Part shown: positions 1 through 7,833 of the stretch, piece after piece | Layout: every line of letters begins with the position of its first letter | Position numbering within the stretch: position 1 is the stretch's first letter | Assembly (NCBI GenBank): GCA_020848435.1 | Contig: JADLAC010000045.1 | Span: 1-49,325 of the forward strand | DNA: 49,325 nucleotides | Direction: 5' to 3' | From: Burkholderiales bacterium | GTDB lineage: Bacteria; Pseudomonadota; Gammaproteobacteria; Burkholderiales; WYBJ01 | Notes under the pieces: model-generated | Databases searched by the model: none | What the model was told of the DNA's origin: nothing | The model's input: only the letters and a program-made list of their open reading frames with translations | Translations under genes and position numbers: made by a program

Positions 1-575
1 CCTCGCCAGGTGTCCAACCTGGCTGCGGTTCGCTTCGCGTCTGACGCCGATTTCGACACTTTTGCCGCTCAGGGTACGGTCGTAGTGTTGGTCGCTCAAG
101 CAACGAACTTCAGACTCAGGACACTAGCGTCTTGAGTCCGAAATTCGCCGCCATTCGCTGCCACGGTCGCAGCGATGACCATATCAGCGACGAACCTCGG
201 AATCAGGACACTTAAACGCTACCGCGCCCGCGCGAGGGCGCGGGCATGGAGCTTGCGCCGATTGAATTGTCGGTCGCGCACGCCGCTGCCGCTCATACCC
301 CAGACCCTTCTCGCAACGAGCTGCGTATGTGCCGCCGCAATTGACGAGCAGTGCGCCATCGCGCGTGCATGTTTTTGGCATGAATGAGGGTTCGGCTTGG
401 CCCTCAATCTGCACCGAGGTAATGCTTGCCCAAGCTGGCGTGAGCAGCGAGCAGCGATGCATTTCGCTCGCCCTGTGGGCTATTTGGTACTGGCGCGGGC
501 ATCGCCGTTGCACCGGATAAGGCAGGCGGCGCTGACGCGTGCCGCGACACATTCTTTCTGTATGGAGTTTGGCTC
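1..575. other. Non-coding stretch upstream of the first gene
   Basis: I see no convincing gene here; the open frames have arginine-rich, shadow-like composition. Bases 114-137 contain an imperfect inverted repeat (ACTCAGGAC facing GTCTTGAGT), and a related CAGGACACT string recurs near 206-214. These could be remains of a mobile-element end whose body lies to the left of the window, but nothing proves it. The last 15 bases carry the ribosome binding site of the next gene (GGAG near 563). Confidence 0.4.
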
Positions 576-1184
576 ATGAAGATCATCCGCAAGCTTTCCT
601 ATACCGTCATCACGGCCCTAGGGCTCGGTTTCGGCGGAAGTCAACTTGCTCTCGCGACCGACGCTGGCGGCTCTACAACGAACGGACAAGTCGATGCAGC
701 GGCGACGTCCGACTATGGCAGCAGCATGACGTCGCAATCCGAAACCACGCTGAACGGCACCACGCTCAGCATCGAAGATCCCACCTTGGTCTTCAGCGAT
801 GGCGATTGGTATGCCTATGCGGACGGCCAGTGGTACGCCATGGAGCATGGTGAATGGTATGCGTTAACCGACGTGTCCTACGACGCGGCCTCGATGTCGG
901 GGTACGACGACGGCAGCGGCTCGTTCTATATCTATGCGCTCGACGATGGCGAGATATACGACATGGACGACGGCCAATGGTACGCGACCGCCGACGGAGT
1001 CGATTGGTATGCGCTGAGCGAGGACGTCTCTTACGACTTCGCGTCGCTTTCCGGCGATGACGCGGACATCAACCCTTCCTATGTCTATACCACGGACGAC
1101 GGTGGGTTATACACGATGGAAGGTGGCCAGCTCTACGTCTGGGTGCCGGTCAGTCTGCTGGAGTCCCGCGCGCTCTATTACTGA
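576..1184 (+). CDS. Secreted acidic Trp/Tyr-rich repeat protein, unknown function
   Basis: A 202-residue protein with an N-terminal signal peptide (KIIRK, then a hydrophobic stretch, cleavage probably after LALA near residue 27). The mature part is very acidic and built from short units ending in WYA or WYAL (DGDWYAYADGQWYAMEHGEWYAL, written here as three adjoining units), followed by DVSYD and a Ser/Asp-rich segment. The block repeats further on as DGQWYATADG, DWYAL and DVSYD. The spacing of aromatic pairs resembles the layout of choline- or glucan-binding repeats, but the sequence is not one I recognise, so no function is claimed. The start is supported by a GGAG about nine bases upstream, and a hairpin terminator follows. 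It is probably a single-gene unit acting outside the cytoplasmic membrane. Confidence 0.8.
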   Translation: MKIIRKLSYTVITALGLGFGGSQLALATDAGGSTTNGQVDAAATSDYGSSMTSQSETTLNGTTLSIEDPTLVFSDGDWYAYADGQWYAMEHGEWYALTDVSYDAASMSGYDDGSGSFYIYALDDGEIYDMDDGQWYATADGVDWYALSEDVSYDFASLSGDDADINPSYVYTTDDGGLYTMEGGQLYVWVPVSLLESRALYY

Positions 1185-1233
1185 GCTCGATCCCGATCCG
1201 TTACGCCGACATTCGCCGGCGCCGGCACCAGGA

Positions 1234-1264
1234 AAAGCCGCGCGGGTCGCGGCTTTCTTCTTGT
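1234..1264 (+). terminator. Rho-independent terminator after the Trp/Tyr-rich protein gene
   Basis: A nine-base-pair stem AAAGCCGCG / CGCGGCTTT with the five-base loop CGGGT, followed by CTTCTT. It lies about 50 bases after the stop codon of the preceding gene and separates it from the pseudouridine synthase gene. Confidence 0.8.
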
Positions 1265-1376
1265 CCAGATCCCGATTCGGCTAGGCAACACCGGCAGGCC
1301 CGCACTAAACTTGTGGGGCCGGCGAAAGCGAACCCCTGCGGCGCGGCCGTTACCGCGCTCTCACCCTGATCCAACC

Positions 1377-2192
1377 ATGTCGGTACGACGCACGCGCCCT
1401 GGCCTTTCGCGCCATGAGCCGATCGCCGCGGCTGCCGCTTCCGCTGCGGCGCCGCCAGAGCCTGGCTTGGTACGCTTGTCCAAGCGCATGGCGGCCCTGG
1501 GCCTGTGCTCGCGGCGCGAAGCCGACGAATGGATCGAGAAAGGCTGGGTGCGGGTCGATGGCGAACGCGTGACCCAGCTCGGCACGCGCGTGCTGCCCGG
1601 ACAACGCATCAGCGTCGAGCGGGCGGCGCGCGACGAGCAGGGGCGGCGCGTCACCATTCTGCTGAACAAGCCCATCGGCGTGGTGTCCGGCCAAGCCGAG
1701 GCCGGTTACAGGCCGGCATCGAGCTTGATCGGCGCCGCAACACGCTGGCAGGAAGACGCCGTGAAGGTTGCCTTTCATCCCTCGCAGCTACGCGGTCTCG
1801 CTCCGGCGGGGCGACTCGACATCGACTCCACCGGGCTGCTCGTATTGACCCAGGATGGGCGCGTGGCAAGGCAGTTGGTCGGTGCCGAATCTACGCTAGA
1901 GAAGGAGTACCTGGTTCGTGTAGCGGGGACGCTGTCGGCGCGGGATCTCGCTTTGCTCAACCACGGTCTCACCCTCGACGGCGCGCCGTTGCGCCGCGCG
2001 CAGGTATCCTGGCTCAACGCCGATCAGCTGCGCTTCATACTTACCGAGGGACGCAACCGCCAGATCCGGCGCATGTGTGAGCTCGTGGGCCTGACGGTAT
2101 TGGCGCTCAAACGCGTTCGGATCGGCAAGGTGATGCTGGGGCGGCTTCCTCCCGGGCAGTGGCGCTACCTGGGGAACGACGAGCGCTTCTGA
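1377..2192 (+). CDS. rluF: 23S rRNA pseudouridine synthase, RsuA/RluF family
   Basis: Converts a uridine of rRNA to pseudouridine. The protein has about 271 residues. After a low-complexity Ala/Pro head comes an S4 RNA-binding domain (LSKRMAALGLCSRREADEWI), then LLNKPIGVVSG. The catalytic motif GRLDIDSTGLLVLT contains the active Asp. The tail EGRNRQIRRMCE followed by GQWRYL matches the RluF arrangement better than RsuA. The track starts further upstream at a GTG (1311), but that extension is Arg/Pro-rich and unlike the family, so I chose ATG 1377; neither has a strong ribosome binding site. The nucleotide target (U2604 in E. coli) is inferred from family resemblance. Confidence 0.85.
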   Translation: MSVRRTRPGLSRHEPIAAAAASAAAPPEPGLVRLSKRMAALGLCSRREADEWIEKGWVRVDGERVTQLGTRVLPGQRISVERAARDEQGRRVTILLNKPIGVVSGQAEAGYRPASSLIGAATRWQEDAVKVAFHPSQLRGLAPAGRLDIDSTGLLVLTQDGRVARQLVGAESTLEKEYLVRVAGTLSARDLALLNHGLTLDGAPLRRAQVSWLNADQLRFILTEGRNRQIRRMCELVGLTVLALKRVRIGKVMLGRLPPGQWRYLGNDERF

Positions 2193-2285
2193 GCTGCTCA
2201 CAGGCACGTCGCGTGCAAATCGAGAGTGACGCCCGGCAGGCCACCGGCATGCCGTGCTGATACTGGATCGGCCGCGATTTCTGCC

Positions 2286-3167
2286 ATGCCCTGCTGCACG
2301 AAAACAAAACTGCTAACCTGCCTGCTCGGGCTCGGCTTGGCGGTGTGCCTGCTGCTGGGGGGATGCGGCGCCATACGCACGCTCTACGGCCAAGCCGACC
2401 ACGTCGCCGCGTGGCGCGTGGACGATTACTTCGACCTGACCGACGAGCAGAAACGCCTGTTCCGTACGCGTTTCCAGAGCCTGCACGCGTGGCATCGCTC
2501 GACCCAACTGCGCGACTACGCCTCGTTGCTGGAGGCAGCGGAATCTCGGCTCGATCGCGGCCCGGTGCTGCAAGACTGGGCCTGGGCGATGCAGGAAATG
2601 CGCAGCCGCTGGCATGCGCTGCTCGCCCACGCGACGCCCGACATCGCATCGTTTCTCGCCACCTTGTCCGACCAGCAGATCGCGGCCGCGCGCCGTCGCT
2701 TCGATCGCGACAATCGAAAGTTCGCCAAGGAGCACGGGGTCGGCGCCCCGCCCGAGGAGCAGCGCCGCTTGCGGGACAAGATCGAGCTGGAGCGCATCGA
2801 GCACTGGACCGGTTCGCTCGATCGGCAGCAGCAGGCGCGCATATCCGCTCTCAGCAGCGCCCTGCCGCTGGACGCGTGGGCGCGGCATCAGGATCGCATG
2901 CGGCGCCAGCGCGAGTTCCTGGCGCTGCTGGAGACGCGCAAGGAACCGGAGCGCTTCGCCGAGCGGCTGCGCAACTGGCTGCTCGACTGGGACGAGAACC
3001 GGCCGCCGCAACTGCGCGCCGAGCTCGAGCGGTATGCCGACGCGCATGCCCGGATGTTCCTACACGTCCATGCCGAGCTGCGCCCCGAGCAACGCCGCAA
3101 GGTGCACGAGCGGCTGCGCTGGTACATCGACCTGATGCGCGACATGGCGAAAGAGGCCCGCTCGTAG
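2286..3167 (+). CDS. DUF6279-like lipoprotein
   Basis: A lipoprotein of about 293 residues of unknown role. A positively charged start and a hydrophobic stretch lead to the lipobox LLGGC. The mature part is highly charged and probably all-helical: it begins AIRTLYGQADHVAAWRVDDY, followed by FDLTDEQK and many Arg/Glu-rich helices. This pattern is typical of the DUF6279 lipoproteins of Beta- and Gammaproteobacteria. The chosen start, ATG 2286, places the lipobox at a normal distance; the upstream in-frame start at 2226 would leave 20 extra non-signal residues. It would be anchored in the inner or outer membrane facing the periplasm. Confidence 0.8.
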   Translation: MPCCTKTKLLTCLLGLGLAVCLLLGGCGAIRTLYGQADHVAAWRVDDYFDLTDEQKRLFRTRFQSLHAWHRSTQLRDYASLLEAAESRLDRGPVLQDWAWAMQEMRSRWHALLAHATPDIASFLATLSDQQIAAARRRFDRDNRKFAKEHGVGAPPEEQRRLRDKIELERIEHWTGSLDRQQQARISALSSALPLDAWARHQDRMRRQREFLALLETRKEPERFAERLRNWLLDWDENRPPQLRAELERYADAHARMFLHVHAELRPEQRRKVHERLRWYIDLMRDMAKEARS

Positions 3168-3238
3168 CCGCTGAGGCGCCGTCGTCACGGGCACACGCCG
3201 TGCACTCACAGTGGCGGTTCAACCGCGAGGACGACATC

Positions 3239-3316
3239 ATGGGCAAGTACCTTATCGCGTGGATTCTGGGCGTGCCTGCGTTCGTGCTGGTGATCATCTA
3301 CTTGTTGTTCAATTGA
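3239..3316 (+). CDS. 25-residue single-pass membrane peptide
   Basis: A short gene, MGKYLIAWILGVPAFVLVII and then YLLFN, consisting almost entirely of one transmembrane helix. Its ATG is preceded by GAGGA at a good distance (3227-3231). I recall similar tiny proteins (MG-Y-LIAW-LGVP) in other Betaproteobacteria, annotated only as hypothetical membrane proteins. The function is unknown. It sits between a lipoprotein gene and a phospholipase-D-like gene, about 70 bases after the former. Confidence 0.65.
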   Translation: MGKYLIAWILGVPAFVLVIIYLLFN

Positions 3317-3402
3317 TGCGGCTGGCAGTTGCGCGCCGATGAGCTTCAGCTTCGGCGTGTTCTTCGTGCTGCTTGGCGGCTTGTTCCACCGCGAGACCGG
3401 CC

Positions 3403-4824
3403 ATGGCCGCACTGCCCTCGCATCGCGCCCGTGCGAAGCCACGTAAACGCCTGCTGCTCGAGCTGCTTGCACCGCTTGCCTTGTTGGGTTGCGCGGCGAC
3501 GCCGCCGCGCGTGCTGGAGCACGTCGTGAGCACCGGCGAGGCGCCGCGCGCGGTCGCGCCCGCGACCACCGACGGCAAGCGCATGCTCGCGCCGAAGGAA
3601 GCGGCGGCAGTCATCAAACGACTCGAACGCCACACCACGAGCGAGTTGTTGGCCCGGCATCTCGCCCTGGTGGAATCGCACGTGCAAGAGCCGCTCATCG
3701 TCGGCAACCGCTCGACCCTGCTGGTCGACGGACCGCAAACGCACGCCGCGATGTTCGAGGCCATGGCGCTCGCACGCTACTCGATCGAGCTGCAAACCTA
3801 CATTCTCGAGGCCGGAGAAATCGGCGAGCGGCTCGCTGTCTTGCTCGAGCGCAAGCGCCGCGAAGGCGTCTCGGTGCGAATACTGTACGACGCCGTGGGC
3901 TCGATGCGCACCCCCGTTGAATTTTTCGATCGGCTGAAAGCAAGCGGCATCGCGGCCTGTGCCTTCAATCCCGTCAAGGCTACCGGCGCGAACGCGTCGC
4001 TCACCATAAACAACCGCGACCACCGCAAGATCCTGGTGGTCGATCGGCGGCTCGCTTTCACCGGCGGCATCAATATCAGTAGCGTGTACTCGTCGGGGTC
4101 GTTCGGCGGCAGCCGCCCGCCGGCCGATCCAGGCGAGACCGGCTGGCGCGACACGCATATCCAGCTCGAGGGCCCGGTCGTCGACGGCATGCAGGCGCTG
4201 TTCGAGTCAGCGTGGCGCTCGCAGCAATGCCCGGTCGTCCCCACCGCCAAGGCCCCCGCGCCGAGCCGGGCCGGATCCGAAACCATGCGCGTCATCGCGC
4301 AGGATCCCGCCGCGGAGCGCAACGAAGTCTATATCGAAGTCCTCTCTGCGCTGGCGCACTCCGAGCACAAGGCGTGGCTCACATTCGGCTATTTCGTCCC
4401 CGATCCGCAGACGGTGGCCGCGATCAAGCAAGCTGCGATGCGCGGCGTTGATATCCGCTTGCTGGTTCCGAGCCAAAGCGATGTCTGGCTCACGCTCTAC
4501 GCCGGCCGGTCGCACTATGCCGATTTGCTGGCTGCGGGAGTGCGCATTTTCGAGCGCCGAGATGCTGTCCTGCACGCCAAGACGGCCGTGATCGACGGCG
4601 TCTGGTCGACGGTCGGCACGTCCAATCTCGATTGGCGCAGCTTCGTCCATAACTTCGAAGTGAACATCGTCATACTTGGCGCCGACATGGCGAATCAGCT
4701 CGAAGCGCTGTTCCGCCGCGACCTCGCGGCGTCCGAGGAGATCACAGCACAGGCGTGGGCGTCCCGCGGGCTGGGCTCGCGACTCAAGGAAACGTTCGCG
4801 CGTATGTGGGCCTACTACCTGTGA
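3403..4824 (+). CDS. Phospholipase D-like (cardiolipin synthase-type) lipoprotein
   Basis: A protein of about 473 residues with two phospholipase-D catalytic motifs: DHRKILVVD...GG (first HKD) and HAKTAVIDG...GTSN (second HKD). Both carry the His, Lys and Asp needed for catalysis. The two-motif layout fits cardiolipin synthases and related phosphatidyltransferases, which join two phosphatidylglycerols or hydrolyse phosphodiesters. The N-terminus has a basic patch (AKPRKR), a hydrophobic segment and LLGC, a probable lipobox, so the enzyme is probably periplasmic and membrane-anchored. ATG 3403 is preferred to the upstream TTG 3373. The exact substrate cannot be read from the sequence. Confidence 0.85.
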   Translation: MAALPSHRARAKPRKRLLLELLAPLALLGCAATPPRVLEHVVSTGEAPRAVAPATTDGKRMLAPKEAAAVIKRLERHTTSELLARHLALVESHVQEPLIVGNRSTLLVDGPQTHAAMFEAMALARYSIELQTYILEAGEIGERLAVLLERKRREGVSVRILYDAVGSMRTPVEFFDRLKASGIAACAFNPVKATGANASLTINNRDHRKILVVDRRLAFTGGINISSVYSSGSFGGSRPPADPGETGWRDTHIQLEGPVVDGMQALFESAWRSQQCPVVPTAKAPAPSRAGSETMRVIAQDPAAERNEVYIEVLSALAHSEHKAWLTFGYFVPDPQTVAAIKQAAMRGVDIRLLVPSQSDVWLTLYAGRSHYADLLAAGVRIFERRDAVLHAKTAVIDGVWSTVGTSNLDWRSFVHNFEVNIVILGADMANQLEALFRRDLAASEEITAQAWASRGLGSRLKETFARMWAYYL

Positions 4825-4919
4825 TGGGGCTCGCGTACCGGTAGCGAAATGCCCCGGGCCTGCGCTTTGCGGATACCCGAGTGGCTGGATTCGGCAATTT
4901 CATGGACAGGAGACAGGCA

Positions 4920-5141
4920 ATGAAGACCACGGGTTGGATTGCGGTGGCAGCGTTTTGCATGACTACGGCAGGGTGCGCGACGTTCGACGGCATGTCGAAC
5001 GCTGAAAAGGGCGCGGTGATCGGAGCGGGTGTCGGCGCCTTGGGTGGCGCGGTCGCGACCGACGGCGGCGTGTTGGGCACGGTCGGCGGCGCGGCAGTCG
5101 GCGGCGTCATCGGCAACGAAGTGGGCAAGCGCCGTCGTTAA
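4920..5141 (+). CDS. Glycine-zipper lipoprotein, small outer-membrane type
   Basis: A 73-residue lipoprotein. The signal sequence ends in TTAGC (lipobox), then comes a short linker and a glycine-zipper helix of the kind in OsmB/SlyB/17-kDa antigens (AVIGAGVGALGGAV, then GTVGGAAVGGVIGNEVG), closing with basic residues KRRR. AGGAGA at 4908-4913 fixes the start at 4920. It probably inserts in the outer membrane or periplasmic face as an envelope-integrity or stress protein; this role is known for the family, not shown here. Confidence 0.8.
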   Translation: MKTTGWIAVAAFCMTTAGCATFDGMSNAEKGAVIGAGVGALGGAVATDGGVLGTVGGAAVGGVIGNEVGKRRR

Positions 5142-5180
5142 GCTTGCGGCCTTGCGCGGCCCTATATCCAGAGGTCGATC

Positions 5181-5366
5181 ATGTCCAACATGACGATATA
5201 TCTCATCGGACTCGTCCTGCTCATCGCCGGCTTGGCATGGGGCGCGAGCGTCGCCGGGTTGTCGCCGACGTGGATCGCCGTCGGCGCGTTGGTGCTGCTC
5301 GGGCTTGGTGTTGCGGCGTCGGTGAGCCGCACGCGCAGGCCGGAACACTCTCCTACCGACGATTAA
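5181..5366 (+). CDS. Small two-helix membrane protein
   Basis: A 61-residue protein with two predicted transmembrane helices (IYLIGLVLLIAGLAWGASVA and WIAVGALVLLGLGVAASV) and a short polar tail. It starts 39 bases after the glycine-zipper gene, with AGAGG a few bases upstream, so the two may be cotranscribed. A strong hairpin terminator follows. The function is unknown. Confidence 0.65.
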   Translation: MSNMTIYLIGLVLLIAGLAWGASVAGLSPTWIAVGALVLLGLGVAASVSRTRRPEHSPTDD

Positions 5367-5405
5367 CCCGCCGCCCTGGGGCCCACGCAGGGAGCCCCGC
5401 AGCAT

Positions 5406-5438
5406 GACGCACGGCGCTACGGCGCCGTGCGCGCTTTT
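5406..5438 (+). terminator. Rho-independent terminator
   Basis: A perfect nine-base-pair stem GCACGGCGC / GCGCCGTGC with the loop TACG (5409-5430), followed by GCGCTTTT. It closes the small membrane-protein genes and insulates the following iron-sulfur gene. Confidence 0.8.
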
Positions 5439-5582
5439 CCCGCCTCATCGATCTTCCCCACTGCGCGGCCCGCACGATTACAATCCAGGCCGGATCCTCT
5501 TCGCGACCAACGAGACCAGGGGCGAGACGGCTTCCACAGCCTGAGGCCAGAGTTCGCCGCATACCGTCGTAAGGACAGCTCG

Positions 5583-6059
5583 ATGCCGGAACGCTACACC
5601 TTCACCGTCAACGGCCAGCCGTGCACCGTCGAGACGGATGCGGATACGCCGCTACTCTATGTTCTGCGCAACGATCTCAAGCTCAAGGGCGCGCGCTTCG
5701 GCTGCGGCGTGGGGCAATGCGGATCGTGCACGGTGATCGTGGAGGGGAAGGACGTCTATGCCTGCGACACGCCGCTCTGGTCGGTCGCCGGCAAGTCGAT
5801 CACCACCGTGGAAGGCATCGGCACGCGCGAGCATCCCCACCCGCTGCAGCAGGCCTTCATCGAAGAGCAGGCGGCGCAGTGCGGCTACTGCATCGCCGGC
5901 ATCTTGATGGCCTCGAAGGCACTGCTCGACCGTAATGCCCGTCCGAGCGATCAGGACATCGATCAGGCGCTGGAGCGGCACCTGTGTCGCTGCGGCACCC
6001 ATAACCGCATCCGCCGCGCGATCCAGCGTGCGGCCGCGGCGCTCGAAGCCTCGCGCTGA
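5583..6059 (+). CDS. (2Fe-2S)-binding subunit, xanthine dehydrogenase / IorA family
   Basis: A 158-residue small subunit of a molybdenum hydroxylase. The N-terminal plant-type ferredoxin domain has the cysteine pattern CGVGQCGSC plus a later C (VYACDTP). The C-terminal helical domain has the second cluster ligands CGYC and CRCG. Such proteins pass electrons from a molybdopterin subunit that hydroxylates aldehydes or N-heterocycles (isoquinoline 1-oxidoreductase, nicotinate dehydrogenase). Here no large subunit follows; the next gene is an unrelated reductase. The partner must be encoded elsewhere or has been lost. Confidence 0.88.
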   Translation: MPERYTFTVNGQPCTVETDADTPLLYVLRNDLKLKGARFGCGVGQCGSCTVIVEGKDVYACDTPLWSVAGKSITTVEGIGTREHPHPLQQAFIEEQAAQCGYCIAGILMASKALLDRNARPSDQDIDQALERHLCRCGTHNRIRRAIQRAAAALEASR

Positions 6060-6158
6060 GCGCCATGCTGGTCATGGCACGCATCGATGGCGCATCACCG
6101 GCTTCGAATCGATGACGTACCGATCCATGCTTGCCCCGGCAATAGATCGACCGCACTC

Positions 6159-7184
6159 ATGAGAATCCTCATCTATGGCGCCGGCGCCATCGGCGGGCTG
6201 ATCGGTGGGCTGCTCGCCGTAGCCGGCCGAGACGTGACGCTGGTCACCCGCGGCGCCCATCGCGAAGCCATGGCGGCGCGCGGACTCGTGCTCCATGATC
6301 GCTCCAGCGCGCGCAGCGACACCATTGCGGTCCACGCGATCGAACCGGGCGAAGAGAAGCCGCCCTATGACCTCGTGTTCGTGACGTTGAAAGCGCACCA
6401 GATCGCCGGCAGCGCGCAGCACATCGCTGCGCTGCGCGCTCACGACGGCTGCTTCGTGTTCGTGCAAAACGGCCTGCCGTGGTGGTACTTCGATGGCATC
6501 GATTCGCCGTACGCGGGAACCCCGTTGGCGTCGCTCGATCCGGACGGGACGCTGGCGCGCAGCTTTCCGAGCGAGACCGTGGTCGGCGCCGTTATTTTCA
6601 AGCCGCTCGGCGCGGCGGAGCCCGGCATGGTTAGCCACGCGCCTGCGCCAAGCGATCGCCTGGTGATCGGCGAAGTCGACAATAGCCTCAGGCCGCGTCT
6701 CGAGGCGATCGCAGGCGCCGTTGGCCCGGCCGGCCTGAAGACCGAGATCTCTACCGACATACGCAAGGCAAAGTGGACCAAGCTGCTGTCGAACGCGGTC
6801 TGGAACCCGCTCTGCGCGCTCACCCAGGCGAGAGGCAATAACATCGCTTCCTATCCGCCGACGCGCGACCTGGCGATCGCCATGATGCGGGAGGTGATCG
6901 CCGTGGCCGCGGCGGCCGGAACGGTGCTCGACGCCGATCCCGCCAAGATCGTCGGCGATATGGCGAAGCGCGAAGCACCCATGTCGTCCACGCTCGTGGA
7001 CGTGCGCGCAGGTCGCCAACTCGAGCTCGACGCACTGGATCGCGCCATCATCGAAATCGGCCAGCTCACGGGCGTACCGACACCCACGCTGAACACGGTG
7101 GTCGCGTGCGCCGGCCTGCTCGATCAGCGCATCGTCGCAGAGAGGATCGCGATCCGCCCAGTTTCTGTTCAGGGGGGCAGATAA
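6159..7184 (+). CDS. Ketopantoate reductase family protein (PanE/ApbA-like)
   Basis: A 341-residue NADPH-dependent reductase. The N-terminal Rossmann motif YGAGAIGGLIGG is at residues 6-17, and the middle contains KWTKLLSNAVWNPL, where the family's catalytic Lys and an Asn lie. The C-terminal domain is helical and contains ETVVGAVIFK just before the interdomain region. The classical reaction is 2-dehydropantoate to pantoate in coenzyme A synthesis. Many bacteria carry several homologues acting on other 2-oxo acids, and the solitary context gives no hint, so I leave out panE. ATG 6159 is the first start that gives a normal Rossmann N-terminus. Confidence 0.8.
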   Translation: MRILIYGAGAIGGLIGGLLAVAGRDVTLVTRGAHREAMAARGLVLHDRSSARSDTIAVHAIEPGEEKPPYDLVFVTLKAHQIAGSAQHIAALRAHDGCFVFVQNGLPWWYFDGIDSPYAGTPLASLDPDGTLARSFPSETVVGAVIFKPLGAAEPGMVSHAPAPSDRLVIGEVDNSLRPRLEAIAGAVGPAGLKTEISTDIRKAKWTKLLSNAVWNPLCALTQARGNNIASYPPTRDLAIAMMREVIAVAAAAGTVLDADPAKIVGDMAKREAPMSSTLVDVRAGRQLELDALDRAIIEIGQLTGVPTPTLNTVVACAGLLDQRIVAERIAIRPVSVQGGR

Positions 7185-7202
7185 GAGGGAGCGGATCTTC
7201 CA

Positions 7203-7222
7203 CGTTGCACGTTCGTGCAACG
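7203..7222. terminator. Hairpin between convergent genes
   Basis: A perfect inverted repeat CGTTGCAC / GTGCAACG with a four-base loop lies in the 57-base gap between two convergent genes. There is no strong T run, so it may act as a weak bidirectional terminator or an RNA-stabilising hairpin. Confidence 0.5.
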
Positions 7223-7241
7223 CAGCGCACGTTCGCGGTCC

Positions 7242-7754
7242 CTACGGCTCGCGGCGATAGCGTTCGCTCTGAACGTATTCCAGCGACTCGCGCAGCGCGC
7301 GCTGGTCGCGATAGCCGGTGAGCTTGAGCACCACCTTGCCATCGTGGCCCAAGAACACCAGCGTCGGCGTCGCGAAAGCGTTCAGATGCCGCGCCAGCGT
7401 GCGTTCGGTGTAAGCGGCGCCGTCGCTCCATACCAGATCGAGATCGCCACGAACGTTGACCGCGATCACATCGAAGTGCTGCTCCATGAAGCGCCGGTTG
7501 TCGCCGGCCGTGAAATTCTCTCTGAGCATGCGCTCGCAGTATGGACACTCGTCGAGGTGCAGGAACACCATGACATGGCGCTTGCGGTTGCGAGCATCGC
7601 GCAGCTCGTCCCTGAAGTCGAGAAAGCTCGCCTTGAACCAGTGCGGCAGCGTGTAAGGCACGCCGCGGGTGCGCGCTGCCGGCGCGTCCGCCGCGTACGC
7701 CGGCGCCGCGAGCGCGAGCATCAGGGCTAGCATCAGGCGGCGTACAAGGCTCAT
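7242..7754 (-). CDS. Periplasmic thioredoxin-like protein (SoxW-type)
   Basis: A protein of about 170 residues with a cleavable signal peptide (LALMLALAAPAYA). A thioredoxin fold follows, with the redox motif CPYC within HVMVFLHLDECPYCERML, and the cis-Pro segment FATPTLVFLGHDGK. It should reduce or oxidise disulfides in the periplasm. The sequence VFLHLDECPYC resembles SoxW-type thioredoxins. No sulfur-oxidation genes are nearby, so the partner is unknown. The start was set at the Met directly before the signal peptide (7754); the upstream Met at 7820 would add residues atypical for a signal sequence. Confidence 0.8.
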   Translation of the reverse strand: MSLVRRLMLALMLALAAPAYAADAPAARTRGVPYTLPHWFKASFLDFRDELRDARNRKRHVMVFLHLDECPYCERMLRENFTAGDNRRFMEQHFDVIAVNVRGDLDLVWSDGAAYTERTLARHLNAFATPTLVFLGHDGKVVLKLTGYRDQRALRESLEYVQSERYRREP

Positions 7755-7833
7755 CGCAATCCCTGCCGCACGCCGCTGTCGGCGCGATCCCGGCTCGCAC
7801 CATCTACGCTCGGAGAACATGACAGCGGCAATC

